A DNA stretch of 64,000 bases from Clostridiales bacterium. Lineage in GTDB: Bacteria > Bacillota > Clostridia > Christensenellales > Aristaeellaceae. The translations under genes were made by a program, and so were the position numbers. This document shows positions 23,384 to 32,614 of the stretch, piece after piece; within the stretch, counting starts at the first letter, position 1; the number at the start of each line of letters is the position of its first letter. The stretch covers positions 434,001 to 498,000 of the forward strand of contig SVGY01000001.1 in the NCBI GenBank assembly GCA_015056145.1, written 5' to 3'. The notes beneath the pieces are model-generated. The model saw only the letters and a program-made list of their open reading frames with translations. It was not told the DNA's origin and searched no databases.

Positions 23384-24898
23384 CTATTCAAGCACAAAGG
23401 GTTCAGAATACTCTGTGAGGGTTCCGTCGTTGAGAGTGGCCTGGGCCCGGATGCGATAGGTTCCGGCTGGGGCCGTGGTTCCATCCTTGAGCTTTCCATC
23501 CCAATAAAGGGTACTTCCGTTCAGGCCCATGGGACGACTGCTGCGCCGGTGGCAAAGCCGGTACACCACACGGTCCTCCTCATCCAGCACCGCAACGCTG
23601 AGGGCACAGGGATAATCGTGGCCGAGATAGATAGCAAGCTCCTGTCCCTGAGACGGCGCAAAGCTTTCTCCGGCCTCTACCGCAAAGCTTCGGCCTTCCA
23701 TGTTGGGCGCAACGCACAGCACCCGGCCGGCATGCACCCGCACCTTTCCCTGATCGATACTCAAAAGCTGAATGAGTACATAGCCGTAATGTTCCTGCGC
23801 CAGTTCATCCAGCCGGAGGGTACGTTGCTTCCAGCCTGCGGACACTGCACCGGCCTGGTTTCCAAAGGCAGGCAAACGCTCTGCTTCGTCATAGATCAAC
23901 TGAGCATTTTCAAACTCCCAGCGACCGTCCCGCTGATATACCAGCTGATATGCCACACGCACGGGTCTTACGGCGATAAACTCTATATTCAGCTGATTGT
24001 TGGCCTGATCCAGCATGGTGCTGGAAAAAGTAACATCCATAACAGGCGAACGCATTCCCCCCATGCTCTGCGTTTCCTGGGTATCGTAGCGGAAAAGCAC
24101 AAAGGAATCGTTCTGGGGGTACATCTGAGGAGTGGAGGCTGCATGGTTCAGCGTGAGATAATCGTATAATTCCCGGAGGGTGATGCTTCCATCCCGGTTC
24201 TGATCAGCAGGAAAGCCGGTTTCCAGACCCATCGCATCGCACAGGGCCTGGGTGAAATAGAAGGTGCCCTGTCCTCCGGATTCCCCTGATGAGCTGTTCC
24301 AGTACCAGCTTTGCTCCATGGCGCCGCTGGAAGTGAGCACCTTGAAATCTGCCCCCTGAAAAGCAATGTTTTCCGGCGGACGCTCCATGCCCTTGCCGAT
24401 GAATGCGCCACTGTTGCAGGCATCCAGCACGATCACCTTGGTGCCCTGGATGCCCTCGAAAGCTGCCTCCAGCTGCTGGGGACTGATAATGTTTTCCACC
24501 ACGCCGTCGCTGAGCAAAAGTCCGGGCTCGATCCCCTTTTCCGGATCAAAAACACCGTGAGTACTGATGTAGAGATAATTCACATCCCCGGGTTCCGATG
24601 CGCCGAAGGTTTCCCGGATCAGGGCCGTAAGCTGCCCGGGGGTAGCCACCGGCGTTTCCGGTATCATCAAAACCTCCAGCGGATACAGGGAGCTTTGGAA
24701 CATCTCCTGCATGGCATTTACGTTATTGGTGGAGCTGGGAAAGACGCTGGGCTGGGTAACAAAATCGTCAATGCCAATAAGCAGCGCCCTTTCCCGGCGG
24801 GGAACAGAGCCGCTCTCCTCATGCGCCATCGCCGGGAAAAACATGCCCGCAAACAGGACAGCAGCAAGAAAAGCCGCCTTGATCCGCACCCGTTTCAA
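23384..24898 (-). CDS. Exported caspase-like (clan CD) peptidase with Ig-like C terminus
   Basis: The 504-residue product starts with a signal peptide (cleavage near MAHEES, residue 26). Residues 35-250 form a peptidase C14-like domain with RALLIGIDDF, the His of YLYISTHG (His114) and the Cys of IVLDACNSGAF (Cys161). A calcium-binding EF-hand-like loop follows (DQNRDGSITLRE, 232-243). The C terminus resembles a FlgD Ig-like domain (KLKDGTTAPAGTYRIRA). The start is a TTG after GGGGGTGAGC. The fold family cleaves after Arg/Lys or Asp; specificity is not readable here. Confidence 0.85.
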   Translation of the reverse strand: MKRVRIKAAFLAAVLFAGMFFPAMAHEESGSVPRRERALLIGIDDFVTQPSVFPSSTNNVNAMQEMFQSSLYPLEVLMIPETPVATPGQLTALIRETFGASEPGDVNYLYISTHGVFDPEKGIEPGLLLSDGVVENIISPQQLEAAFEGIQGTKVIVLDACNSGAFIGKGMERPPENIAFQGADFKVLTSSGAMEQSWYWNSSSGESGGQGTFYFTQALCDAMGLETGFPADQNRDGSITLRELYDYLTLNHAASTPQMYPQNDSFVLFRYDTQETQSMGGMRSPVMDVTFSSTMLDQANNQLNIEFIAVRPVRVAYQLVYQRDGRWEFENAQLIYDEAERLPAFGNQAGAVSAGWKQRTLRLDELAQEHYGYVLIQLLSIDQGKVRVHAGRVLCVAPNMEGRSFAVEAGESFAPSQGQELAIYLGHDYPCALSVAVLDEEDRVVYRLCHRRSSRPMGLNGSTLYWDGKLKDGTTAPAGTYRIRAQATLNDGTLTEYSEPFVLE

Positions 24899-24954
24899 GC
24901 ATGCTCACCCCCTGACGGAATTGTTTCCTCCATTGTACCTTATGGCAGCATAAG

Positions 24955-24984
24955 AGTATAGCCATTTTGGCCTGTTACCAGCAA
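24955..24984 (-). promoter_or_regulatory. Possible promoter of the caspase-like gene
   Basis: On the minus strand TTGCTG and TATACT are separated by 18 bases, about 50 bases before the TTG start of the caspase-like gene. It would let the caspase-glycosyltransferase-holin part be expressed apart from polA. Confidence 0.45.
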
Positions 24985-25002
24985 TTAACGCTTTTCTGTT
25001 CG

Positions 25003-25944
25003 TTATTCCTCTGTTACCATCCAGTTGGCAGGATCATCAAACTCCACCTGCATCACTTCCAGTTCAAGTGCCTGCTGGGTTTCACGGTCTGCGATGCCGG
25101 TGGCGGTCTTATCCTGCATCCAGTTCTGCTGGAAATCCATCAGGGCAGCACGGGTGTTGCTGCCGCATACGCCGGTAATGTGCCTTTCGTCCAGGATGCC
25201 GATGCGGTTCAGCTTTTTTTGCAATTGCAACACCTTGTCGCCTTCATTGCCAAAGCGGATGGTAGTATCCACCCGGTCTTCCGGCAGGCCGAAACCCAGA
25301 ATCTGACTGTTGTCCAGCGGATAGCTGTTACGCTGCACGCTGGATGGATTGTTGCCCTCAATCACATGCACAAACACTTCGCCCATAGAATTGCGGGTGC
25401 AGTACTCCACAAGGGCAACATGCTCCGTATCGCCGGCCTCATTGTAGCTGAAGAACATCAGATCGCCGGGATAGGGGATGTATTCGTTTTTTTCCAGTTC
25501 GTGATCCGCATCAATAACCCACTGATGGCCCCAGTCCGGCGCAAGCCCACGGCGGAACACAAAGCGGCCCCTTTTTATAAACCATTCCTTACCGGTGTTC
25601 TGGCCACTGTACTTGGGGTAAACCACATTGAGCAGTTCCGTGCCCTGTTGCTGATCCACCTGATCCACGCACCAGCACACAAACTCCGCACACCAGGCAG
25701 CGTTGGGATCACCGGCCCATTCGCCGTACTTGGAATAGTTGTTGCCGCCTTCTTCGTAGCCGATTTCACCTTCGGCCACTTTAAGCAGCTGTGTCACATA
25801 TTCCGGAACCGGGCCCTGGTCAATAACCACTTCATCCGCAGCCTCTGCAACGCCCGTCACCACAGGCATTTCTTCCTCCTGCGCAAAAGCTGTGCCGCAC
25901 ATCAGCATACATACCGCTGTAAAAACGCTCAGCCACCGTTTCAT
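25003..25944 (-). CDS. Secreted CHAP-domain amidase/endopeptidase with peptidoglycan-binding domain
   Basis: The 313-residue protein has a signal peptide (cleaved after GTAFA, residue 21), a CHAP-type NlpC/P60-like domain with the Cys of NAAWCAEFVCWC (Cys85) and the His of DTEHVALVEY (His175), and a C-terminal PG_binding_1 domain (RFGNEGDKVLQLQKKLNRIG). It should cut peptide bonds in peptidoglycan outside the membrane. It follows the solute-binding protein by 11 bases. The exact bond cleaved is not determined. Confidence 0.88.
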   Translation of the reverse strand: MKRWLSVFTAVCMLMCGTAFAQEEEMPVVTGVAEAADEVVIDQGPVPEYVTQLLKVAEGEIGYEEGGNNYSKYGEWAGDPNAAWCAEFVCWCVDQVDQQQGTELLNVVYPKYSGQNTGKEWFIKRGRFVFRRGLAPDWGHQWVIDADHELEKNEYIPYPGDLMFFSYNEAGDTEHVALVEYCTRNSMGEVFVHVIEGNNPSSVQRNSYPLDNSQILGFGLPEDRVDTTIRFGNEGDKVLQLQKKLNRIGILDERHITGVCGSNTRAALMDFQQNWMQDKTATGIADRETQQALELEVMQVEFDDPANWMVTEE

Positions 25945-25955
25945 GGGATCGTCCC

Positions 25956-27512
25956 CTATCTTCCGAAATTCTGGATTCCTCTGAGAAGCTCAAACTCACG
26001 CAGGGTTCGTACCGTGGTGTACATTTTGCGGGTCAGAACGGATCCCTGCCGGTAGAACAGGCACACAAAGGGCGCATCGTATGCAAACTGCTGCTGGATT
26101 GCCTGGGTGGTGTAAGCAAAATCGCTCTGATCCTCGTTGGTGCGCAAAGTGTCCACAAGGCTGGTCATGTCGGAACTGACGTACTTCATGTAGTTGCCTG
26201 TATTGCCCTTGCGCAGCATAAAACCGTAATCCGGCAGGATATCCATCTGAAAGGCACACACAGCCAGCTCAAAGCCGCCGGTCTTCAACTCTTCGGAAAC
26301 CTCGGCATAATTCATGGTGGTGGGCTTGACCGTGATGCCCACGTCTGCCAGCATATCCACGATCATGTTGGCGGTTTCAAAGCGAACATCGTTTTCCGGG
26401 TCCTCATATACGCACAGCTGCAAATGAAGGTGTTTTACACCGTCACCCACCACTTTATCCAGCGTGCCGTCGCCATCCATGTCCGTCCAGCCATCCTCTT
26501 CCAGAAGCTGTCTGGCTTTGTCGGGGTTGTACACAAAGGTGCTCTCCTGGTCGTAGTACAGCCAGCTTTCCGAAGGCACCGGCGTATCCGCATCCAGCGT
26601 CATACCCATGTACACATTCTGGGAAATAAGGTTGATGTTGATGGCATAGCGGATGGCCTGGCGCACCTTTACACTGTCCAGCGGGAAGGCAGTGTGGTTG
26701 AGCAAAAGCACTTCCAACTGACGGGTGCTGTAGGCGATGGACAGGGAGTTGATACCGCTCTTGTACTGGGCTGCAGCCACAGAACGGGTAAAGGCCGTAT
26801 CCACCTGTCCATACTCGTAGGCGTTGATAAGTTCCTTATTATTGGGGTAGAAGGTAGCGGTGATGTACTGCACCTGAGGCTGCATCTGCCACCAGTTGGG
26901 GTTTGCGCTGAGAAGCATCTGTTCGCCGGGCACAAAGCTGGTTACCACATAGGGCCCGCTGCCGATAGGATTGGGCATATCCACCTGAGAGGCGGGCAGT
27001 ACCGGAAAGGTCAAGCAGTAGAGCACGCCATAATAATCCCGGCCCTCCGCAGCTTTGATGATCACCGTTTTGTCATCGGGAGCGGAGGCAGAAGCGATAA
27101 CGTAGCGATAATTCTGATAAAAGCCCTTGTCCGCAACCTCGTCGTTTTTGGCAACGCTGAGAATGTGATTCAGTGTGGCCACCACATCCCCGGCGGTCAG
27201 GGGCGTGCCATCGGAAAACGTCAGGTTGTCACGCAAAGTAAAGGTCCAGGTATTGCCGCTGCCGGTCTGGCTCCAGCTTTCCGCCAGATAGGGCTGAGGA
27301 ACGCCGCTGTCATCAATGGTTACAAGGCTTTCATAAATGACGCCGTACAGGGACATGATCCCCGCCTCCTGAGGAAACAGCGGGCGGATTTCCGGGGTGC
27401 GGCTTTCCAGGGAAACCATGCCCACGATCAGGGAATCCGTCACGTTTTCTGCAAAGGCGAAAAGAGGCAGCTGCATTAGTACAAGCAGCAGGCAAAGAAG
27501 TCTTTTTTTCAT
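25956..27512 (-). CDS. Orphan ABC solute-binding protein, family 5 (peptide type)
   Basis: The 518-residue product matches SBP_bac_5 (OppA/DppA/MppA type): LAESWSQTGSGNTWTFTLRD, FSDGTPLTAGDVV and the IGSGPYVVTSF block are family signatures. The signal peptide (cleaved near AFAEN) lacks a lipobox Cys, unusual for a Gram-positive binding protein. No permease or ATPase gene is adjacent. It overlaps the lytic transglycosylase stop by one base and precedes the CHAP hydrolase, so muropeptide or peptide capture is a reasonable guess. Confidence 0.88.
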   Translation of the reverse strand: MKKRLLCLLLVLMQLPLFAFAENVTDSLIVGMVSLESRTPEIRPLFPQEAGIMSLYGVIYESLVTIDDSGVPQPYLAESWSQTGSGNTWTFTLRDNLTFSDGTPLTAGDVVATLNHILSVAKNDEVADKGFYQNYRYVIASASAPDDKTVIIKAAEGRDYYGVLYCLTFPVLPASQVDMPNPIGSGPYVVTSFVPGEQMLLSANPNWWQMQPQVQYITATFYPNNKELINAYEYGQVDTAFTRSVAAAQYKSGINSLSIAYSTRQLEVLLLNHTAFPLDSVKVRQAIRYAININLISQNVYMGMTLDADTPVPSESWLYYDQESTFVYNPDKARQLLEEDGWTDMDGDGTLDKVVGDGVKHLHLQLCVYEDPENDVRFETANMIVDMLADVGITVKPTTMNYAEVSEELKTGGFELAVCAFQMDILPDYGFMLRKGNTGNYMKYVSSDMTSLVDTLRTNEDQSDFAYTTQAIQQQFAYDAPFVCLFYRQGSVLTRKMYTTVRTLREFELLRGIQNFGR

Positions 27513-29065
27513 TATTTCCCCTCCTGATCACTGAAATACAGCCGTTGATAGATGGCAAAGTCACGGGTCACACGGATGGCGTACTGCTTTGTGGGCCCGT
27601 CGGCCATGTTATCCAGATTCAGCGTCCAGCCGTCGCTGGAATATTTGGACGAGTTGAGCCAGTTCTGCACCTGTTGTGCGCCTGCGTGGTAGGCGGCGGC
27701 TACGCACACCGGGTCTCCCCGGAAACGCTTGCTGAGCTGGCCCAGGTAGTGGCAACCGAAGATGATATTGGTTTCCGGATCATAGAGCATGTCAAAGGAA
27801 TAATTGGACATACCCAGCTCTTCGGCGATATCTGCGGCGGTAGGCTCCATCACCTGCATCAACCCCCTTGCGCCCACATTGCTCTCGGCCCGGGGACGGT
27901 AGGAGCTTTCATTCATGATAAGGGCCGATACAAAAGCAGGATTGAGGTTGTTTTTGGCGGCTTCCCGCTCGATCCACTCCTGATACTCAATGGGATACTG
28001 CTGAAGGATCCGTTCCTCCGCCCTTCTGCGGTTATCCAGTACCCGGTTGGTTTCATCCGCATAATGAACCTGCAGGGCAAAGAGCACTGCGGCAATAAGC
28101 GCAGCGGCAAAAACGCCTATAATGATCCAGGTTTTCAGGGTTTTCAGGGGAGATACTTCCATCTCCTCCTCGTAGTATTCCTCGTATTCTTCATAGGAAT
28201 CGTCGTGCCTGTCCCGCTTTGGTGCGGGCTGAGGATATTCATTTTCCGTCCTGGGGGGATGGTACTGTCGCTGGGGCGGGGTTTGCGCATAATAATCCGG
28301 ATATGCCGAAGCAACGCTTTCCTGCTGCAGCTGGTACCGCCGGACGGCTTCAGCCCGCTGCATCCGTTCCTGCTCTGTCAGCGGACGGCGGCGGGGCGCA
28401 GTGGCGGCAGGCTCCGGCGCAGATTCCCTGGGGGCCGGGGCGGCACGCATAGCGCCGTGACGCTTGCGGTTTTGTATCATGGATTCCTCTTCGGATATCC
28501 GCTGTTGTTCCAGAATCAATTCTTTAGGATAACCGGCTCTTTCGTAAAAGGCTTCCCGGCTGGTGGGGATATTGGCGGCCTGCTCCATGTTGCGCCGCAA
28601 AGGTCTGCCCAGTGCATCCCGCTGAGGCTCGCCCTCCTCCGCCTCAAAAACCGTAGCCGCTTTTACCATAGGAGTGTTGCGGCGACGCTCATCGGGAGGG
28701 GCGGCATTCTGCTGTGCGATACGGTACCATTCCGGAAGCTGCGGCATGGCAGGGGCTTCAAACTCCGACCCATCCTCAGCAAAAAAGCTGGATTTCTCCG
28801 GCTGCGTCCTCTGCGGACGGGGCGGCTCCGGCCTGGGAGCAGTGGAGGCGTAAGGATTGGCCGGTATTTCCCGACGGTCATCCTCAAGGGGGGTGTAGTA
28901 AGCAGAGCGGGGTCTTTCCTCCTGATATGGCACGCCGGCTGGCTGCCGTCTGCTGCGGCGCCGCTCTATGGGCTGAGATGCGCAAGAAGCCCCCTGCCCC
29001 TCCGGGCGGCGGCTGTCCGTGAAGCGATAGTCATCATCCCGATAGCGGTATATCGGATGCATCAT
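27512..29065 (-). CDS. Membrane-anchored lytic transglycosylase with long cytoplasmic domain
   Basis: The 517-residue product has three parts: about 305 low-complexity, Arg/Pro/Glu-rich residues facing the cytoplasm, one membrane helix (312-331) and an external SLT domain (about 361-510) with the catalytic Glu386 in ALIMNESSYRPRAES and GARGLMQVMEPTA. SLT enzymes cleave glycan strands to anhydromuropeptides. polA-coaE-SLT order is seen in other Clostridia, usually with a much shorter N terminus. The long charged tail may bind a cytoplasmic partner. Confidence 0.9.
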   Translation of the reverse strand: MMHPIYRYRDDDYRFTDSRRPEGQGASCASQPIERRRSRRQPAGVPYQEERPRSAYYTPLEDDRREIPANPYASTAPRPEPPRPQRTQPEKSSFFAEDGSEFEAPAMPQLPEWYRIAQQNAAPPDERRRNTPMVKAATVFEAEEGEPQRDALGRPLRRNMEQAANIPTSREAFYERAGYPKELILEQQRISEEESMIQNRKRHGAMRAAPAPRESAPEPAATAPRRRPLTEQERMQRAEAVRRYQLQQESVASAYPDYYAQTPPQRQYHPPRTENEYPQPAPKRDRHDDSYEEYEEYYEEEMEVSPLKTLKTWIIIGVFAAALIAAVLFALQVHYADETNRVLDNRRRAEERILQQYPIEYQEWIEREAAKNNLNPAFVSALIMNESSYRPRAESNVGARGLMQVMEPTAADIAEELGMSNYSFDMLYDPETNIIFGCHYLGQLSKRFRGDPVCVAAAYHAGAQQVQNWLNSSKYSSDGWTLNLDNMADGPTKQYAIRVTRDFAIYQRLYFSDQEGK

Positions 29066-29081
29066 AGGTTCTCCTTCCCGC

Positions 29082-29681
29082 TCAGGTCGGTTGATCCCAT
29101 TCCTGATAAAGCGTCTTGATCATTTGCTCAAGCTGGCAAAGAGGCCGGTCTGTATCGATTACCAGATGGCTTTGCCTGGCCTTTTCTTCATTGGGCATCT
29201 GGCTGTTTATACGGCTCAGGGCCTCCTGCCGGCTAAACCCGTTACGGCTGTGCAGCCGTTGAATCTGCACCTCTTCGGGAGCCACGGCGCACACGGTGAT
29301 ATCCGCAAGCCTGTCCCCGCCGGTCTCAAAGAGCAGAGGTACATCCAATACAACGAATCTCAGCCCCTTTTCCCGGCAGGAATCGATTTCCTGCTGGATT
29401 TTTCCGTACACCATAGGGTGAAGGATGGCGTTGAGCCGCTCTCTTTTTTCCTCATCGGAAAAAACAATATTTCCCAGCGCTTTGCGGTCCAGTTTACCCT
29501 CTTGGGTAAAGACTTCCGGACCAAATGCCTGCAATATCAGCGGCAAAGCCTCGCCTCCATCGGCCGTGAGGCTGCGGCTGATCTCATCTGCATCGATAAC
29601 CGTTGCGCCAAGTTTCTTCAGCATACCGGAAATGGTGGTTTTGCCGCAGGCGATGCCGCCCGTAAGTCCGATTACTTTCAT
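29082..29681 (-). CDS. coaE: Dephospho-CoA kinase
   Basis: The 199-residue protein has the P-loop GLTGGIACGKTTIS at its N terminus, the DADEISRSL block and the LLFETGGD motif of CoaE, which phosphorylates dephospho-CoA in the last step of coenzyme A synthesis. It lies 12 bases after polA and 16 before the lytic transglycosylase, a common linkage in Firmicutes. Confidence 0.96.
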   Translation of the reverse strand: MKVIGLTGGIACGKTTISGMLKKLGATVIDADEISRSLTADGGEALPLILQAFGPEVFTQEGKLDRKALGNIVFSDEEKRERLNAILHPMVYGKIQQEIDSCREKGLRFVVLDVPLLFETGGDRLADITVCAVAPEEVQIQRLHSRNGFSRQEALSRINSQMPNEEKARQSHLVIDTDRPLCQLEQMIKTLYQEWDQPT

Positions 29682-29693
29682 CTGATTCCTTCC

Positions 29694-32405
29694 TCAGTGT
29701 GCTTCGTCCCAGTTCTTGCCGGAGGATACCTCTGCCACCAGCGGAACCTTCAGCTCCACCACGTTTTCCATGACGGACTGGAGCAGCCCGGACACCTCGT
29801 CCCTGAGCCGGAGGGGGCACTCCACCACCAGCTCGTCGTGCACCTGCAATATCAGTCTTGCTTCCGGATATTCCTCCCGAAGCCGTTTGTCCACCTGCAC
29901 CATGGCCAGCTTGATGATATCGGCTGCGGTGCCCTGCACAGGGGTATTCATGGCCGCACGTTCTCCGAAATTGCGTACGTTTCGATTGGCGGATTGCAGC
30001 TCAAACAGTTCTCTGCGGCGGCCGAACATGGTCTGGGCATAGCCGTTTTCATAGCCCTGCCGGACACAGTCGTCCATGAATTTTCTCACGCCGGGATACC
30101 GCTCAAAATAGGTAGCGATGAACCGGTCGGCCTCCTTACGGGCAATGCCTGCGTTCCGTGCAAGGCCAAAGCCGCTGATACCGTAAACAATGCCAAAATT
30201 GGTTGCCTTGGCGGCACGGCGCATGTCTGAGGTAACATCCTCCATGGCAACGCCGTTTATCTCCGCAGCGGTGCGGGTATGGATATCCTGATTTTTCCGG
30301 AATGCGTCGCACATGTTTTCGTCATTGCTGAGGTGAGCCAGCACCCGCAGCTCGATCTGGCTGTAGTCAGCATCCAGCAGGATCATATCCTCGCCTGCCA
30401 CAAAGGCCCGGCGGATTTCCCGGCCTTCCTCGGTGCGGATGGGAATATTCTGCAAATTGGGTTCAAGGCTGGAAATGCGGCCGGTTACAGTGGCTGTCTG
30501 GTCAAAGGTGGTGCGCACCTTGCCGTCCTTGCCCCGGAGCTTTTTCAGGCCCTCGATGTAGGTGGACTGCAGCTTGCTCAATTTGCGGTAGGTAAGCAGA
30601 GGCTCAATGCAGGGGTGATAGGGAATCAGACTTTCCAGTACCTCCGCATCGGTGGAATAGGTTCCGCTCTTGTTTTTCTTCTGGGCAGGCAATCCCAGCT
30701 TGTCAAAGAGCACCTCGCCCAGCTGTTTCGGGCTGTTGAGGTTGAAATCCGGAGTATTGGTGTATTCGTATACCAGCCGGCGGCTTTCCTCGATCTGGCT
30801 TGTGAACTGCTGACCCAGCTGGCTGAGGGTCTCTTCATCCACACAGAAGCCTTCCTTTTCCATGTGGAATAGCACACGGGTCAGAGGCTGCTCCATGGTT
30901 TTGAGCAAATCCGTCAGGTTGCGTGCGCTGAGGCGCACATCCTGCCGCAGCTTCATGCCATATACATCCAGCGCTGTAGGCAGGGTGAAATTGTCTGCAT
31001 CTGCTCCATATTCTGCAGCAAGGGATACCTGCAGGGAGTAGCCCTTCTGGGCCGTGTGCAGCAAATAGGCTCCAAGCATGGTATCGTGCAGGACCCGGGG
31101 CACAGGCAGCGAAAGGCGGCTCAGGGTATGGAACAGCGTCTTTGCCCCGTGAATCATCATGGGCAGAGAGGCAAATACCGGCGCAAGCCCGGCAAAAATC
31201 TGCTCTTCGTAAAGACCGTTGCCCAGCAGATCCCGCAGAATGGGCATATGCCAAAGCTCTTTTTCCGGGGTAAGCAAGGTGATTTCATTTTCGTTCTGGC
31301 AGAAAACCACATACTCGGGCTTTCTTTCAGTCAAATCCTGGGCGGCAGCGAGCAACTGTCCCTGATCGGCAAAGGTTTTTTCAGCTGTCGCAACGGGCTT
31401 CTCGGGCAGATCGGTTTCCTGCTGCATGCTGACCGCCACAGAAGCGGCTGCTTTAGGAGCGGCCTTTCCCCCACCGGCACGGCGGCCTGCGGCAGTGGAG
31501 CGCACTTCGGGCGCAGCAGAAACGCTCTCGCCGCCAAGCAAACGCTGCACATTTCTGGCGATCTGGTTCAGGCCATAGCTTTGCAGCATTTCAAGGCCTG
31601 CGTCCATATTCTTCCAGGTGCAGGCTGCAAAATCCGGCTGGATGGGCGCCGTGCGGCGGATGGTGCCAAGGTCACGACTGAGCAGGGCAAGCTCTTTCCC
31701 GGCGCGGATTTTTTCGCCCAGCTTACCCTTAATTTCCTCCGCATGTTCCAACACGCTGTCCAGCGTGCCATATTCCATCATCAGTTTGAGGGCGGTTTTC
31801 TCGCCCACGCCTGCAATGCCGGGGATATTATCGCTGCTGTCCCCCATAAGGCCCTTCATATCCGGCACCTGCTGAGGCGTGAAGCCATAAACTTCCTTCA
31901 CCTTATCCGCATCCAGCAAAAGGCTTTCAGAAATGCCAGTCTTGGTAAGAATGACACGGGTATTGCCGCCCACCAGCTGCAGGCTGTCCCGGTCGCCGGT
32001 GAGGATATAGGCCTCATAGCCCTGCTCGCCCGCCAGACGGGAGGCCGTGCCCAGCAGGTCGTCTGCCTCGTAGCCTTCCAGCTCGAAGGTTTTTATGTTC
32101 ATAGCCTGAAGCAATTTTCTCAGCAAGGGCAGCTGCGGACGCAGTTCCTCGGGCATGGGCTTGCGGGTGCCTTTGTATTCCTCGTAAAGGCTGTGGCGAA
32201 AGGTAGGCGCATGCACATCCAGCATCACACACAGACCATCAGGCTGATAATCTCCCAACGCCTTCAATAGCATGCTGAAAAAACCGTGCACCGCATTGGT
32301 GTAGGTGCCGTCCGGGCCCGTCAGCAGGGGAAGGGCGTGAAAGCCCCTGAAAATCAAACTGTATCCGTCTACCATCATCACCGAGGGTTTTGATGCGTTA
32401 TTCAT
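29694..32405 (-). CDS. polA: DNA polymerase I
   Basis: The 903-residue product has a 5'-3' exonuclease domain (MVDGYSLIFRGFHAL, EADDLLGTASRLA, LMGDSSDNIPGIAGVGEKTA), a 3'-5' exonuclease-like domain and a family A polymerase domain (DADYSQIELRVLAHLS, KATNFGIVYGISGFG, QVHDELVVECP). The proofreading acidic pair is missing: the first motif reads YVVFCQNENEI, so this domain is probably inactive, as in Bacillus. It fills Okazaki gaps and repairs DNA. The ATG at 32405 follows AAAGGAGG and is preferred to 32423. Confidence 0.97.
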   Translation of the reverse strand: MNNASKPSVMMVDGYSLIFRGFHALPLLTGPDGTYTNAVHGFFSMLLKALGDYQPDGLCVMLDVHAPTFRHSLYEEYKGTRKPMPEELRPQLPLLRKLLQAMNIKTFELEGYEADDLLGTASRLAGEQGYEAYILTGDRDSLQLVGGNTRVILTKTGISESLLLDADKVKEVYGFTPQQVPDMKGLMGDSSDNIPGIAGVGEKTALKLMMEYGTLDSVLEHAEEIKGKLGEKIRAGKELALLSRDLGTIRRTAPIQPDFAACTWKNMDAGLEMLQSYGLNQIARNVQRLLGGESVSAAPEVRSTAAGRRAGGGKAAPKAAASVAVSMQQETDLPEKPVATAEKTFADQGQLLAAAQDLTERKPEYVVFCQNENEITLLTPEKELWHMPILRDLLGNGLYEEQIFAGLAPVFASLPMMIHGAKTLFHTLSRLSLPVPRVLHDTMLGAYLLHTAQKGYSLQVSLAAEYGADADNFTLPTALDVYGMKLRQDVRLSARNLTDLLKTMEQPLTRVLFHMEKEGFCVDEETLSQLGQQFTSQIEESRRLVYEYTNTPDFNLNSPKQLGEVLFDKLGLPAQKKNKSGTYSTDAEVLESLIPYHPCIEPLLTYRKLSKLQSTYIEGLKKLRGKDGKVRTTFDQTATVTGRISSLEPNLQNIPIRTEEGREIRRAFVAGEDMILLDADYSQIELRVLAHLSNDENMCDAFRKNQDIHTRTAAEINGVAMEDVTSDMRRAAKATNFGIVYGISGFGLARNAGIARKEADRFIATYFERYPGVRKFMDDCVRQGYENGYAQTMFGRRRELFELQSANRNVRNFGERAAMNTPVQGTAADIIKLAMVQVDKRLREEYPEARLILQVHDELVVECPLRLRDEVSGLLQSVMENVVELKVPLVAEVSSGKNWDEAH

Positions 32406-32452
32406 GGTTCCTCCTTTGGGCAAATTGGCAACAGCCCACCCATTATCTTTAA

Positions 32453-32481
32453 ATTATACCACAAATTCCCATAGGCTAAAA
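32453..32481 (-). promoter_or_regulatory. polA operon promoter
   Basis: On the minus strand a TATAAT with TG just upstream (extended -10) lies 48 bases before polA. The -35 at 17 bases (TTTTAG) is weak. Confidence 0.55.
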
Positions 32482-32538
32482 GTGCAGGAACGTAAAAATG
32501 CAATTTGCCCGAAAACAGGCTTGCCGCCCTTCTTTTCA

Positions 32539-32567
32539 TTGACAGCCCGCCCCTGTTTCGCTATAAT
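32539..32567 (+). promoter_or_regulatory. Consensus sigma-A promoter of the second rarA
   Basis: TTGACA and TATAAT are separated by exactly 17 bases, a full consensus match, 47 bases before the rarA start. Confidence 0.9.
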
Positions 32568-32614
32568 TCAAGCAAACGTTTGTTCGCCGTTTTGTTGCAG
32601 TCAGGAGGTTTTTT

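Noticed and set aside
22049-24169. 706-codon plus-strand ORF across the holin, glycosyltransferase and caspase-like genes
   Set aside because: It is antisense to three genes with clear domains and has no domain of its own.
23384-24898. Caspase-like gene as part of an intracellular anti-phage defence system
   Set aside because: It has a signal peptide and no adjacent sensor or nucleotide cyclase gene, so a cytoplasmic defence role is not supported.
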